Source: Plutella xylostella
Taxonomy: Eukaryota > Arthropoda > Insecta > Lepidoptera > Plutellidae
DNA: 64,000 nt
Assembly: GCF_932276165.1 (NCBI RefSeq)
Contig: NC_063999.1
Span: forward strand, 7,876,501-7,940,500
Reading direction: 5' to 3'
Position 1 is the first letter of the stretch. The number at the start of each line of letters is the position of its first letter. The notes below the pieces were generated by a model. The model searched no databases. It worked only from the letters and a program-made list of their open reading frames with translations, and had not been told where the DNA came from. The position numbers and the translations under genes are program-made. Shown here piece after piece: positions 10,822 to 24,800 of this stretch.

Positions 10822-12658
10822 ATAAAAAATATGTGTACATTTTATTACAATATAACAAAAGTCAGGTAAGTATGTTTTTCGCATGCGGGTTTTTGGATAA
10901 CCAGAATAATTTCAAATATCGGGGCGCTACATGTATATTATGTTTACGTTCTCGCAACTATTTCTTTATAAGATTAGTTCATTAAAACTGCGCAGTATGG
11001 CGAGGTTTATTATTTTTCCGAGCTTAATATTATAAAAATACTGATAGCAAAGAGGATGAAAAGAAATAATTTTTGGTATATCGATATTACTTTTTTTGCA
11101 CTCAGTACTAAAGACAAATGTCATTTAACCCAGGTGTCTAGTTATCTCGCCCGTCTTGTAAGTTCGCGTACTTTTGTGGCCCGACGACCTTTTTCGCCCG
11201 TTTATCACCATAAGTTTGCGTCGCGTATTTTACATAAAAAAAAAATCGTCGAGCTTTAAGTACACGTACTTACTCAAACGTCTATCTAACCCTTTAGGTA
11301 TTACCCCTGTGGGGTCACAACCACCGAACATTAGTAAATAACAATCCTTTAACAGCGCTCGCTGACCCGGTCAAAGGGTTCAAATCTGACATATCATGTA
11401 TGGATCCGACGGATGCTGGACAGGCGATCGAGAATGTTGTCGATGGTGTGGTGGTAGGTACGTACGGTAGCTGGACTTGATCGATGTAGGTATATTATGT
11501 ATGTCCAGTATATCCCTGTAAATAATTGCTTTTACGGTTAAAGTTAAGACCCCTCTACACAGAATAAAAATGTGGTTTAACCTCTATCTTTGATAGTATC
11601 AGCTATCATCATATTTAATGCATAAAATAAAGGTGTAGTGAAACGATTTCCCATCAGACAGCTAGGCGCGATCAAATACAGGTTTTTATTGGAAATGTGT
11701 CGACTGAACTCGTATAGGACCTATTTGCATACTCTAGCAATTTATAAAGTTGCCGAGTTTATAGTTTCGAAATTCAAATTTGAGAAGTCAATTCAGAAGT
11801 AACGGTAAGTTTTTGTTCAATTTGAGGACGGTTGCTCCGTTATTAAACGAGAGTGCTTTAATTGGTTAAATACAAACACAGAATTCTTCCAGCTCTTGTA
11901 ACTTTTAGGTAGAGCAATGAATTGTAGAGAAATAACCTCTAATATCAGCGTACTAGAATATAATTACGCAGCGTGGGACGCCCCACCTACCCGCTGGACC
12001 GACCGACCAACCTTAGGCAGGTAGCCGGTAGTGGCTGGATGAGGAAGGCCTATATATGTGGCCACTGTCCAGCAGAATTATTATCTGAAGATGATTATAA
12101 TGAACCTCTAATAGGCAGAAGAAATATGGCCACTTAATCTCTCCCACCTTGAGCCACCGCCGCCGTTGCCGATACCGACTCGCGATCAGATCAGCGGCGC
12201 CAGGAATGTGAGAGGAGGCGATCAGGGGCTGATACGGGGGGAAACCTTGCGCAGACGCAGGGATACGTAGCTGTACGTATCTAATAGACAACTCCAGGTA
12301 ACCAATGAAGATGTACAGAGTATTCATAAAGAATTGGATGTTATATTATGTGTCTTCTGTAATATCTCTAACTCCTCTGCCAAGCGGCGGATTAAGGCTA
12401 GATCCCTCCAGTTTTGTGGACTATTAACATGGTGTGTTTCTAAGAGTAGTGCCCAAGTTTGTGCATTACAGTATATAAAAGCACTTTCTGTTAATTTAAT
12501 AAAGCAATGGGACGGGTGATGATCGAAAATATTGTGTTCTTACAGAGGGCGCGCCACCCTATAGAGCCATACTCGCACCATACAAATTCCCTATTAATAA
12601 TATACTCGTAACTGTAACTTTTCCTTATAAAAATAAATAAAGGGATAAACAAACTCAC
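10822..12658. other. downstream intron of Hil; no exon seen
   Basis: This region follows the donor of the 12659-12846 exon on the minus strand, so it should be intron of that gene. No further exon with acceptor, donor and matching phase was found between here and position 1, so the intron is at least about 12.6 kb. Positions 12020-12330 contain GC-richer repeat-like text. Confidence 0.45.
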
Positions 12659-12846
12659 CAAATAACAATCAATAGGTTTCTCCTTAGGCCGGTGGTAGGC
12701 CTTCTGCAGCTCGGTCTGCTTCAGCGCATGCGCGATGTGCAGTGCGCTGGCGTCGAACCGCCCGTACGCGAAGTCGGCGGCGTCGCGCGACACGTCGCGG
12801 GCTGGCGACGGGGCCGCGCTGCCGTTGCTCTGGCGTGTTGGCGACA
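12659..12846 (-). CDS. Hil: Hil coding exon 3
   Basis: 188 bases between the acceptor (TTCTACTGCAG) and the donor (TGTTATTTG then GTGAGTTTG). With the single C carried over from exon 2 it reads L-SPTRQSNGSAAPSPARDVS, then a run to DCYL with an amphipathic charged stretch (ALKQTELQKAYHRPKEKP). It is markedly GC-rich against its introns, as expected for a coding exon. The reading frame after it closes quickly, which supports the donor. Confidence 0.82.
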
Positions 12847-15800
12847 CTGCAGTAGAATAGGTACCATGTTATTAAGAAAGAAAGAAGGAAAGAAAAATCA
12901 TTTGTTTCAAACACACACAGAAACAACATAAACATAAAAACAAAGAAAGAAAACCAAATAAAAAAATGAGCGTGAGTGTTGTTTCCCGGTGCCAAAAGGG
13001 GTTCTAGCTAGTTCACAGCAACGGCGACACTGCAGTACAATACAATATTGTTAAGTATAGAAAGGGTAGGCGAAGTCGGCGGCGTCGCGCGACACGTCGC
13101 GGGGTGGTGACGCGGCCGCGCTGCCGTTGCTCTGCCGGGTTGGCGACACTGGAGCGGAAAATTATAGAATATGAACAGGGTGTTTCAAAAAGAGTATACT
13201 AAGCCGAATTGAGGTGACTCAGGGACTCAGACTCCATCTGCAACAAAACTGCTGAACTTTTTTATTATCAGCGGCTGTTACACGGGTTCAATCATTCACA
13301 GCGCCGTATTAGGGCCGTGTAGCGGCAGCAGAGCACTAAAGTAACTTTTACTCTATCGTGTCCGTAACTATAGCTGGTTCAGGGTTTTTCACCGTCTCCA
13401 GTCAGATTAGCCGGATGCCCAAGGTGCATCAGATGTGTATAGGTAAAAAAGTACAATCGATAAGTCACTCGGAGATGCCCTTTTGTGCACTAAGGTAACT
13501 GATAGATCAGATAACTGATCTGATCTCAAAAACTGAACGTTGAAATGGCAGTTCACCGATCATATCTGTTTGAAAACCGATAATCATTAGTAGGGTTGAG
13601 TCGGGTAGACAAATTCTCGAGTGCAGTTACAATAATAACCATCTATCTACACCCATAGTTCAAACCTAAGCATGGTTGATTTCACATCGCCTATTGTCAA
13701 GTGCTTATTAATATGAAATCGTCACGTTTGGAGTGTGGTCGCGGCCTGAATGACAAACAGACGGACAGACCGGCCGGCACTGTGTAGGTCAAGATGTGTG
13801 TTGTGTACCTGTGTGCTGTGTCGATGACCTAACAACATTGTGAGTCTATGGTTTTATGGAATTTCTATGGTTCCTGGATCAGGCAAAGTCAAAGTTATGG
13901 CCTATATCCAGAATACATCTGACACATTTTATTTGTTCCCTCCTCTGAATAAAAACGGTCTAATTTTGGTTATGTTTAAGGTAACTATTTAAAAAAAAAA
14001 CTTAAATAGTTTTATTTAAAAAAAGACTTGGCTACAACTACAAGTAAGTACTGATAAAACATTAGTGAACATGCAAGTAATACCTATTAAGAAAGTAAAA
14101 ACCATTTTATGGTAAGTAATAAATTAATGTTGGTACCTACACCTACATGGTAAATCTTCCTTCATGATCGTGTATGGCATTAAACTTAACACAAACATAA
14201 TTGAAAAGAATGACTTGGTAGGTACAATCAGCAAAATATATATTATGTATGTATGCCACACTAGCACATACACTTAATTAAATTTTATGATGCACTGAAT
14301 GGGTTCTACCTTTTTTGGCATAAGATTTTTTTGCCTAATCTCGTGTTGCATAGTAACGTTTGGTCAAAGTCTCGTTACGCCGAAAATCGTATGGCATAAA
14401 TCTCGTTTAGTAAAAAGTTATTTCGCATAACATTGTTTAGCCTAATAATGGTATGGCCAAATCTTGAATAGCCTAATAATGCTATGGCATAGGTTTATAC
14501 AAAGTAATAATATTCGTTTGGCTTTAATTTTGACGGAGCGTCTCCCTACATAGCGCAAACTGGTGCCTTGTATTGTTTCCGCTGTTTGGAAAACGCTCCG
14601 CTCCGCTCCGCTTTGGTTTTGATGAACATGTGCACCTAACACGCTCCTCCTCGCTTTGCTCGTCGTCGCACCTATTTTTAGGTTTCGATCTCATGGGGTT
14701 TGTAATAATTATATTGGTCGTTAACTTTCGATTTTTTGATCATACAATATCGTGATTTTCGGGATGTAGGAGAAAAATACCACAATTTGTACATTTACTG
14801 CATACTTAATATATTATTTATTAAGATAACATTAGGAGAAACAAGATTATACATAGGTATAGACGAACATAAATTTGAGCAAACGAAACTTAGGTGTTTA
14901 AAGATTGTGCCTAAAGAGTTTTAGACGAAACGAGCCTTATGCCACATAAGTCTTGGCAAAGTGATGGTTCGGCCAAAAAAGTTTAGACCATACGAGTTAT
15001 GCGAAATGAGTTTTGGTCAATAAAGATTATGCCAGATGAGCGGAACCCCACTGAATGACGGGTGATACGACTGATAATACGTGACATGAAAATTATATTC
15101 TATAGATATCTATTATTTTGAATGTTTTGATAAATATTATTTGATTCATATATCTGCCACCTATGAGTCTTAGGATCTAAATGTTTGCGCTGGGGTGGCA
15201 TACATGTATATCTTTTGCTGCCTGTCCAAGGCAGGTACCTAATCACTTGGTTCTTAGGCTTTAGAGGTCATCATGACTTCCAAGATCCATGACAGACAAA
15301 CGTTTAGGCGATTTGCCGCGATTTAATGTAATTAATTAAACATGTACTTAAATAAATTAATAAAATTGTATAACCTAATATTTGAATGGCTATTTCGCCT
15401 CTGAAAGGTACTAGTATCAGTATGAGAATATTTCAGTTAGAAAAAAATAACTTTTTGAGTTGTTTTGTGTGCCTATCCAAACTATAAATAAATTATAAAT
15501 TCACAACATATCACTGGCCTGAAATTGAAAATTGTCTATGAAAATATGACCATACAACCAAACCAACTCTTCAAACAGTGTGTGACCCAGAAAGAGAGCT
15601 AATAATAAAGACCAACAGAGCCTCCGCAAGGTATTATACGACTCATTCACATTATTGCCTAATTCATGTCTCTTTTACAGGGGACACAGGTGGTTTTTAA
15701 ACTAAGTTTTCCAAAAAAAACGGTGTCACGCACTTTATTATGAAACTTTCATTTTTTCTATTATTAGAAGGTGAGTTGCAGAAGGGTTTTTTTGATTGCT

Positions 15801-18800
15801 TATACTACAAGTATATGTATAAATAATACCTACCTCAACATAATCTAGAGTTGTATTACGTAACCTACGACGATGACCTACGTAAAATTTTGATTAACCG
15901 TAAATTTATTTTCAGATACAGTATTGTGCAAATTAATGTGAACACGAGTGAAAATTTTATAAAAATACATTTATTAGTTCTAAAATAAAAAAACAGAGAT
16001 ATATTAATGCAATTTAAGTTATTTTTATAGAAAATGTGTCCTCCCTGGCTTTTATAACTTCTTCAACACGTTTTGGCATAGAATCGACATGATTTTAACA
16101 GTTTCTGATATTTACTGGTCTAAAAAACTTGTATGGATTACAGCCTCAATCATTTTAGATTTTCTTGTGCAGTCCGTTTTACGAAGTCTAACTTTGACGA
16201 TGGCCCACTTATTTTCAATGGGATTAAGTGCCGGTGAGTTCTCTGGCCATCCAAAGGCATGATATCTTGTTGTCTTTGAAATATTTAAGCATAATCTTGG
16301 ACACGTGGAATGGAGCCGAATTTTGTTGAAAAACTTATTGACCGTTAGTATCAACTTTTCTTAGTTCAACTTGTAGTGTAAGTACTTATAGCGTTTTTAG
16401 TTCGGTCCAAACCACTTGAGAACTGCGATTAAACTTTTGCGCTTTGTCAAGAACAAGATAACCAACTGTTAATCGTTGAAAGAATTTTATTATTAGGCGG
16501 TTTGTTAGTTTGATATGGTGACCACAAAAATGCATTCGCTGCCAACTTCAAAACGTTGCTTGAACCGAACTGCGTACCTCGCTATGTTTGCCCGTTCACA
16601 TTTCCCTTCGAAAAGGTGTCGAAAAGTGAGAATAAACGAATAGTCATGTTGAGCTCATCTCACCGGCTCGCACTGACCGGTCCGAGTATTTAGTGATATT
16701 AACTTACTCTAAGTTCAGCGGATATCTGAGGTCATCGGCCCCATTTCTCTTTCCAAATGCGTGTTCTTAGTATTTTTCTAAATTCCCGCCTTTTTCTTGT
16801 TTTTCGTAATTTATCATGAGCATCTGCGATTGTAGTGATTTATCGGCGTTTATTGTGGGAAAGTAATTTGCATTTAATATTAAATATTTCTATGGCACTT
16901 TTTGCTAGTAGTACCTAACCAAATGCTATAACATTTCATACACTTTAGATAGATATATTATGTACTCTTTATTTTAACACCAAAAAGAATAATAAAATTA
17001 ACAAGTTGCAATTTAATTAGGGTACAAAAGGCGGTCTTATCGCTTAAAGCAATCTCTGCCAGACAATCTTTTGATTGATGGACTAAGAGATTGAAATTGT
17101 TTGCTCTGATATTTTATACAGAATGTAGTTTAATTAATATACTACACACTAAACTATAATAATTACAAATAACTTTACTACCTTTAAAAAGTTATTTGCT
17201 TTAATAATTGCGCATTTTCGTTCGCGTGTGAGGTGCGCGCACCGGTGCAGAATCCGTCTTGTTTACTATGAATTACTATGTGTTATTAACATAAAGCCTA
17301 GGTGGCTAACTGGCTAACTAGACTAGAATAATGCATCATTGTAACACTACAGAACAAGACATTACCGTTATGACCATCAGCTTAGGTAGAATAACATCAT
17401 TATCTCAAAAATACAATCTCAATAGTATGAAATACAATCTCTGATTACCTCGAATGCAAATGAGTGCTGAAAACTATTTTGTACTAAACTTGCCTCTATG
17501 GTTTTTAGAGTAAATGTTAATTTATCAGTACTTAAAAAGTTTTAAAAATACCTTCATTTGGCTTACAAGATCCGGAAATCGAACCCGGGACTATTGGCGC
17601 CTCTACCACCTGCGACTGCGATCACTTCGTAGAAAAAAACTGCATTTAGATATAATATACTACCTCCAATGGTAGGTATAATATATAATGTACGTACTAA
17701 GTACATAGTTGAACTTTGCCGCCGGATACGATGTCAGTATACCCAGATAAAATACAATGCATTATTATAATTATTTCGTGTTATGAATTAATTTTTCCCA
17801 TATTAATAAACTTAGTCACGACGACTATACACTGAGCACTCACTGTAGATGATACCTAAGACCTCATATATACTGTCGTGGAGTCGAACCCAATCCTCCT
17901 TACAGATGAAGCAAGTTCCACATATGAGCCACTAGCGGCTTTTGCGCTTAATTTTATTACCATGCACCTCGTTTTAGAAACTGGGCGTATACTATCAAAG
18001 TACCTTGCGTCATAAGCTAGGTCCAACCAACCCATATGGTGTTGCTACTCTCATTTTCGTACCTACAGTTCTGTAAAAGGCAATGGTCCAATGCTTACGT
18101 ATTTCCTTACAGACTGGACTCTCGTAGGTATACTCTATTCACTTTAACGTGTTCCTTCGCGGTATAGTACAATAAATTAAGATTTCTAGGAACCAAGTTA
18201 GAATACGTTAGTAAATGGGCAATGTAGCTAAGCGTCGTCTTTTTGGTATATAGCCATCTCTACCATATAACTTTACGATGGATGAAACTTGAAAGCTAAC
18301 TATAATCTTAGGCAAACTTAACTACAATCTTTCGGTAACTACCTACTTAAAACGCCATGAACTCATCATCACCTTTCGCAAAATATTAATAAAAATCTCA
18401 ACTTTTTTATAGTAACAAGGTGAAGTGATCAAACTAGAGGTATATGACTAGCTCCAACCAAGAGTTTTGTCACCTAATAGTGTTATAGAATTTAGAAAGG
18501 GTAGTAATAAAACGAGTGACTGTAAATTACAGTTCTAAGTCTCAAAATTAATTAATTTGGGTTATAGAATTACTAAGTGAGCGACTGACTGCGAGTGACG
18601 AGAAATCAACAGAACAGCAACTTACAAACATTAATTTGAGTTACTTAAAATACAAAATGAGCAGCTTCATAATATTTGAGCGACCTAATATTTGTTCGAG
18701 TGTCAACGTTACGTCCTGCATTTTTTTCAATATTTGGCAAATGTATTTTTTATACTGAGCGGCATTTTATCTTAAGTGAAGTGTTTCCAATACAAAAACC

Positions 18801-21800
18801 ACTTTGAAAAATACACTAATGAGCAGAGTATAATGAACTCACATTTAAAAAATAAAAATAATATGAAATAACTATTTGAAGAAACACTATTCTATTAGTT
18901 GAGAAATTTTATTATTGAAATATAAGGGTAATTAAATAAAACAATGTACTCCGTAAAAATAAAGTAATATGCATGCATTTATTTCAATCAAATGAACAAA
19001 AAATAAAATAAGACGCTTCAGTCAACTAAAAAAAAACTTCTTATTAATACTAGGAATCATTTATAGGTATGAGGAGCCCTACTACAACTCACCTGACTGC
19101 AACGATTCGTCACCCCACCCCCATTCGAATTCGCGCGCATTTAAAAATCTGTAGTTTTCATTAAAAAGCGTATCAAAATAAAAAAAACACAAACCCTGAA
19201 ATAGAATATCAGTAACCAACAATAATTAATAAAGCAGCATACAAAACTTTGCTCAAAGTGAACTTTTTAGTAGTTCGCTAAGTATAACCTCACTTAGAAA
19301 AATCGAATCTATCTTAATATTGAAGTTGCCCTCTTTGTATTTCCAGTCGCTCACTTAGTAATTAAGTCGCTCGTATAAAATTTTAATATCTGAAATGGAT
19401 TTATCACAATCCACTTTTTGTAAGCTCGTTCTGGATTTTATTATAAAGCAATATTCGTCGTCAGTTTAGTTAATTTTTCGCTTACTCAAATTCATACCGC
19501 TCAAGTTATTAAAACAGTATGTCATCATCAGTCGCAAAGTTTTTTTTTGTTCGCTCGTTTTATAATTCCCCATTTAGAAATACTGGCAGGAATAAGCTGC
19601 TGCTGAATTCTAACTATGTACTAGCTGTATATAGCTAGTTGCTCAATGTGGTCAGTTTTTCCTGCAGTTGGGTAATTGATATGTGGTTTTAATGTAACGA
19701 GAACTTGTAAAAAGTCAATTAAGTATACTTGGTTAAGTTAATTATGCTAGATTTGTTATTTACTTACCTTTAATTGCAAGGAAAACTGTAAGAAAATCTT
19801 TGAATAAGTACCTATTGCTGTAGTTTCAGTGGAAGTGTTTTACTAAATGGAAAAAACCTAAAAAACCTTCATTACAAAAATTAAGAGCGAACTAAAGCGT
19901 AGGGTGAGGTACCGAGTTTACATAATACTTATTTATATTAAAAACTCATTAGGAAAAAAAAACCCTGAATTCTTAATAAGACTTCAAAAGTTTAATTGGT
20001 TTTGGCCCCTAACTTCGTGGGTTAAAGTTAACTCATCTGTCAAATTAGTTATTAAAGCAACATCTGCAATCTCTGAAAAGATACAATTCATAGAAAGACT
20101 TTTATCCCTATTATAATACTTTCTCTCAACAAACAATGCGACTTCCTGGATCCGTATCAGTTTCGATCAACCGCAAGTTATATAAAGTAAAGCAACCGCA
20201 CTGCGTAGGGCTTTGTATAACCCTTACATAACAGCGTTTTGAGGTTATGTGACGGGTGTCCCTCATTAGAAGTGTAACGAGAAGAGAGTGGTTCTGTGGT
20301 CCGCCGAGGAAACTGTATTCCGCGAATTATGTAGTAATTATTCCAAGCTTTTCCAACTTTTCCAGTTTTTTTGCCGTCTGTGGTGAAAGTAGAATGTTTC
20401 GTATGAAGTAAAACTATGATGAGTAACATATGAGTAATCATCTTGGAGAGCTTTCTACTTCTAATCAATTTCTGCAGCTACTCTACCTAATGAACCGTAA
20501 AGACAATACATTAATATCCACTCCAGGAACGGAACCCACGACCTTCATAGCTTTAACCCGCGACCCCGAGCCGGCATTCCAGCCAGGTACCATTTCGCAG
20601 GCCCATAAATTCTACATTTTCCCCAGTACCGATTGGACCGCTCCGGCCCAGCTTTGGGTTACTAGTACCAAGCTGGACCAAGAATGCGGTCGCGTGTTTT
20701 GCAACAAGTTTGTGCGTCCCTTTCCCCCGCGGTTACGAAATGTTCCCGTCTCGCTTGCCGAGGAATGCCGACGGTTTCCGATGACAGCCGAGGCGAGCTT
20801 TCGCGGTATACCTTCTTCGGACGTCCGACAGGATTCCTTTATGGTCATTTTGAGGCGCTTATCCCGTTGTGTTACGGTCGAAGTTGCCGATGAGGCCAGC
20901 CTGTTCTGCAATGATGTCATTACGTTTGTAGTTGTTACTCACGAGCTGAATGATGAATTTTTATTATGGACTTAACCTGGAAACGGTGCGCTTTGAAACG
21001 ACGTCTCGCTGAGCTGCTAGGCTTTAAAGTTTGAGCTGCAACTAGGTTTTCAGACTCGAGAAACATAAATTACTGCTTATAACAGGTGTTACACTTGGAT
21101 ATTGGACTACAAACTTACTAATTATGCACGAGATTTGTTGGACTACGTAGGTTGTACCTGCCTATATAATAGTTCAGAATTGTATTTTCTAAATATCTCA
21201 GATTTATTTCGTGGGAAGCAAGTTGTAACAAACATTTTCAACAATACGCAAACAGAAGCAGTCCATGTGATAATTACTCAGAACAAACATACGCGTAATA
21301 TAGCCATGTAATCGTTCGTTGGGCCAAGGCTTAGCATTGTTTTAGATGCACTAGGTGTTTTATTTAAGACAAGGCTGGTGGAAACTTAACGCATTCAACC
21401 ATAATATCGATGACTTAATACCGTTTGCATTCGCCTGTAAACGAGGTAATGAATAAAGTTTAATTATACATTCGCATTGTAATTTGTACCCTAGATGCAG
21501 ACTACTACTTATTAGCGGTGTGGAAATAATATTTTTGATACCTATATAAATATTACCTGCAATGTAACGAGTAGGTAATGTATGCAAAAGACGCCATTAT
21601 TTCTAATAATGCGTTAATATTATAACTCTACGGCTGCATCCATTTCCATGCCAAATCAGATAAAGCTTCGAAAAGCTTGAAAAATAATGTCAAGAGAGGA
21701 TTGCAACCATCGACTGAAGAGTGTTATATTTAGGCGATCCATAGTGGATATGCAAAGAAAGGAGCCTTCCCAAGTGATGTATCAATTACTGTTTCTACTG

Positions 21801-24800
21801 TCGTACATAATATAGGTTCGCCACACCCTGGCTAGTCAGCTACTTACAATTATTATTAATCTGTCTGGTAATCCTTACAACTAACGCTCACGCTGAACTG
21901 AACTAGCTAACCTAACTAGCTAAGAAATTAGCCAACCGACACTTAGTATAAGTGTATCGATCCATCGACCATTATTGGCTGTCGACAACCATAGACAACA
22001 AAAAAACAAATGCCTGCTACTCACGCTCAACCTCATGTCTGTTCCTCAGGTGTCCCCTGATCTGTTCGTTGACTAAAAAGGTGCTCTCAGGCACGTTTTT
22101 AAAAAAAAAAGATAGCCTAGCCAACCTTGTAACTGAGCCTTAGAATAAGTGTTTACTGGCTGACAATAACCATAAACTATAACAAAAAACAAAAGCCGTC
22201 TACTCATGCTCGACCTCATGGCTGTTCCTCAGGTGTCTCCTGATCTGTTCGTTGACATAGATTTATTTATTTATTTATTTATCAATATGGTACACAAAAC
22301 AGCAGTTAATCAAAACATGGTACACAGTTTTAAGTTTCTAAGATACAATCTAGATCAACTACCGAGGTATGTATACACATCCTGGAAAGCGTATGTAAAC
22401 AAAAGCACTAATTTAACATCCTAGATATACATATTTAATTATACATTAGTAGTAGGTGAATTAATTTAGGTACTATATAAATATAAAGTTATTAAAAATA
22501 TAAACTTTCATGCAAACTTAAAAGTGATGATAATAATATAGTTATAGTTACTCTGTATCAAATTTTAACATTCGTACTTGCCTTTTAAATCTGATGACTT
22601 TTGGATCGAAAACATCAACAACAGAATCTTTTGTGCTGGCATAATCATTATATAGACGACACATTCTTGCAATAGGGTTAAAAAATGAAATATTATTTTT
22701 ATAAGATTGAAGGTGGAATGGTTTGGGATGTCGGGGGTTTGGTTTAGTGTTGAAATTAATCAATGACAGCAATGTGGGGGAGTCTATAACGGAATGGATA
22801 ATTTTATGGAGATATAATAAGTCCTGATGCATGCGACGAACATAAAGAGGTGTTACATTAAATTGACCTAGTCGCTGAGTGTATGAAATCAAACTTCGAC
22901 CGTAACCTGATTTGAAGCTCAAAATTCGGAGCATTTTTTTCTGGACTCCTTCAATCCGTTCAGAGTGCACCGCGTAATGTGGTGACCAAATTATAGAGCC
23001 ATATTCCAGAACACTCCGAATCAGGGCGTTATACAAATAAATAAAACTATTTGGGTTTTTGAAGCCTTTTGTAGATCTCACTACGAACCCTAGCATACCA
23101 TAAGCTTTGTTTATAATGTGATCGTAGTGGTCTCTAAACGTTAGTTTTTGGTCAAATAGGATTCCAAGATCCTTCGCCACTGTTTTGCGTTCTAACACCT
23201 GGCCTTCAAGTTTATATTTGTTTTTTATATAAGCTTTTTTGTTTGTAAATGTAATAATAAAACATTTACTCACATTGAGATACATATTGTTTGCATGACA
23301 CCATTCAGAAATTGCGTCAGCATCTCTTTGCAGCAGAGCACAGTCATTGTCAGTCTCAATACTATGGAATACTTTTAAGTCATCCGCGTATAGAAGACAC
23401 CTACATGACAATCTATGAATGAGATCATTGATAAAAACAATGAAGAACAAAGGACCCAGGTGAGAGCCTTGTGGGACCCCAGAATCAATTAAAACAGGAG
23501 AGGACTGGTAACCACCAATAGCAACTAACTGGCTCCTTTTATGTAGATAAGACTCTACCCAACGCAGAAGACTACCATGGACTCCATAACACGACAATTT
23601 CATACAAAGCAAGGAGTGGTTAACTTTATCGAAGGCCTTTTTAAAGTCAGTGTATATAGAGTCGACTTGTCCTCTTCTAGAAAAAGCTGTGCAAAGGTAG
23701 TTTTTGTATTCCAGGAGGTTACTGGAGATGGATTTTCCCTTAACGAACCCATGTTGGTGTTCAGACAAGAGTGGCTTAATATGGCTGAAAAAGAAGTTGT
23801 ACACCAACGATTCAAATAATTTGGCGATGCACGATAGGATACTTATAGGTCTATAGTTTTCGCAGTTAGTATTATCACCGGCCTTATGTATTGGTACCAC
23901 ATGCGCCAACTTCCAGCAAGATGGAAAAACACCCGTTTCTAGAGAACGATTAAATAATAATGTTAAGGGATATGATAGTTGGTCGCAACAATTCTTTATG
24001 AACTTAGCCGGTATTTTGTCGGGCCCAGCACCCTTATTAGTGTCAAGACTTTTAATTTTTCTAATTACTTCATCCTCTGATAATATAATTTTTGATAGAG
24101 AGTCATTAACCATGTTATCAAGCTGAAATTGCTGAGTGGGTGAAGACGGTTTCTCAAAAACTGAGGCAAAGTATTCTGATAATAGTTCGGTTATACCTTG
24201 GCTATCCGATGCAGTTTTACCACCAAGTGACATGCTAGATGGAATGGTTTTTTTACCCTTTCTGTTATTTATAAATCTCCAAAACGATTTAGTGTTTCCT
24301 TCTAGAGAGGCTTCAGTAGAACTAATAAATGATTTATAGCAGGATTTCATCAGGGTTTTTGATCTAGTACGGAGCATAGCGTAGGTATCATAGTCCCTCG
24401 GATTGCCAAACTTTTTGAATCGCTTGTGGTACTTCAGCTTTTCGTTTAAACAGTGTTTAAGAGGAGGACTAAACCAAACTGGGTAAATGTGCGAGTCATC
24501 TTTACTAAGCGGAACGTGTTTAATAATAATGTTGTGCAATTCTTCATAAAAAGACTCTACCGCCAGATCTATGTCATCATCGGAAAGTACTACGCTCCAA
24601 TCTACAGCGGTAAGTTCATGACGTATTTTTACATAGTCGGCCTTTTCGAAGTTTAAACGAAGGCGTTTTTTTGTTTTAATCCCCTTTGAGGACAACGAGG
24701 AATTATCTAGTTCAATTAAAAGTGGGGGATGGTGTCTATCAACTCTAGAAATTGGATCTGTTTCAGTCACTGCAATGGATTGCTTATTAGATAGCACAAG

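Noticed and set aside
12491..12658. Extension of Hil exon 3 past its donor
   Set aside because: A strong GTGAGT donor at 12658 ends the conserved, GC-rich part; the text after it is AT-rich and ends soon.
20430..20975. 181-codon plus-strand frame
   Set aside because: Both strands are open in several frames over the same GC-rich block and no motif is recognisable.
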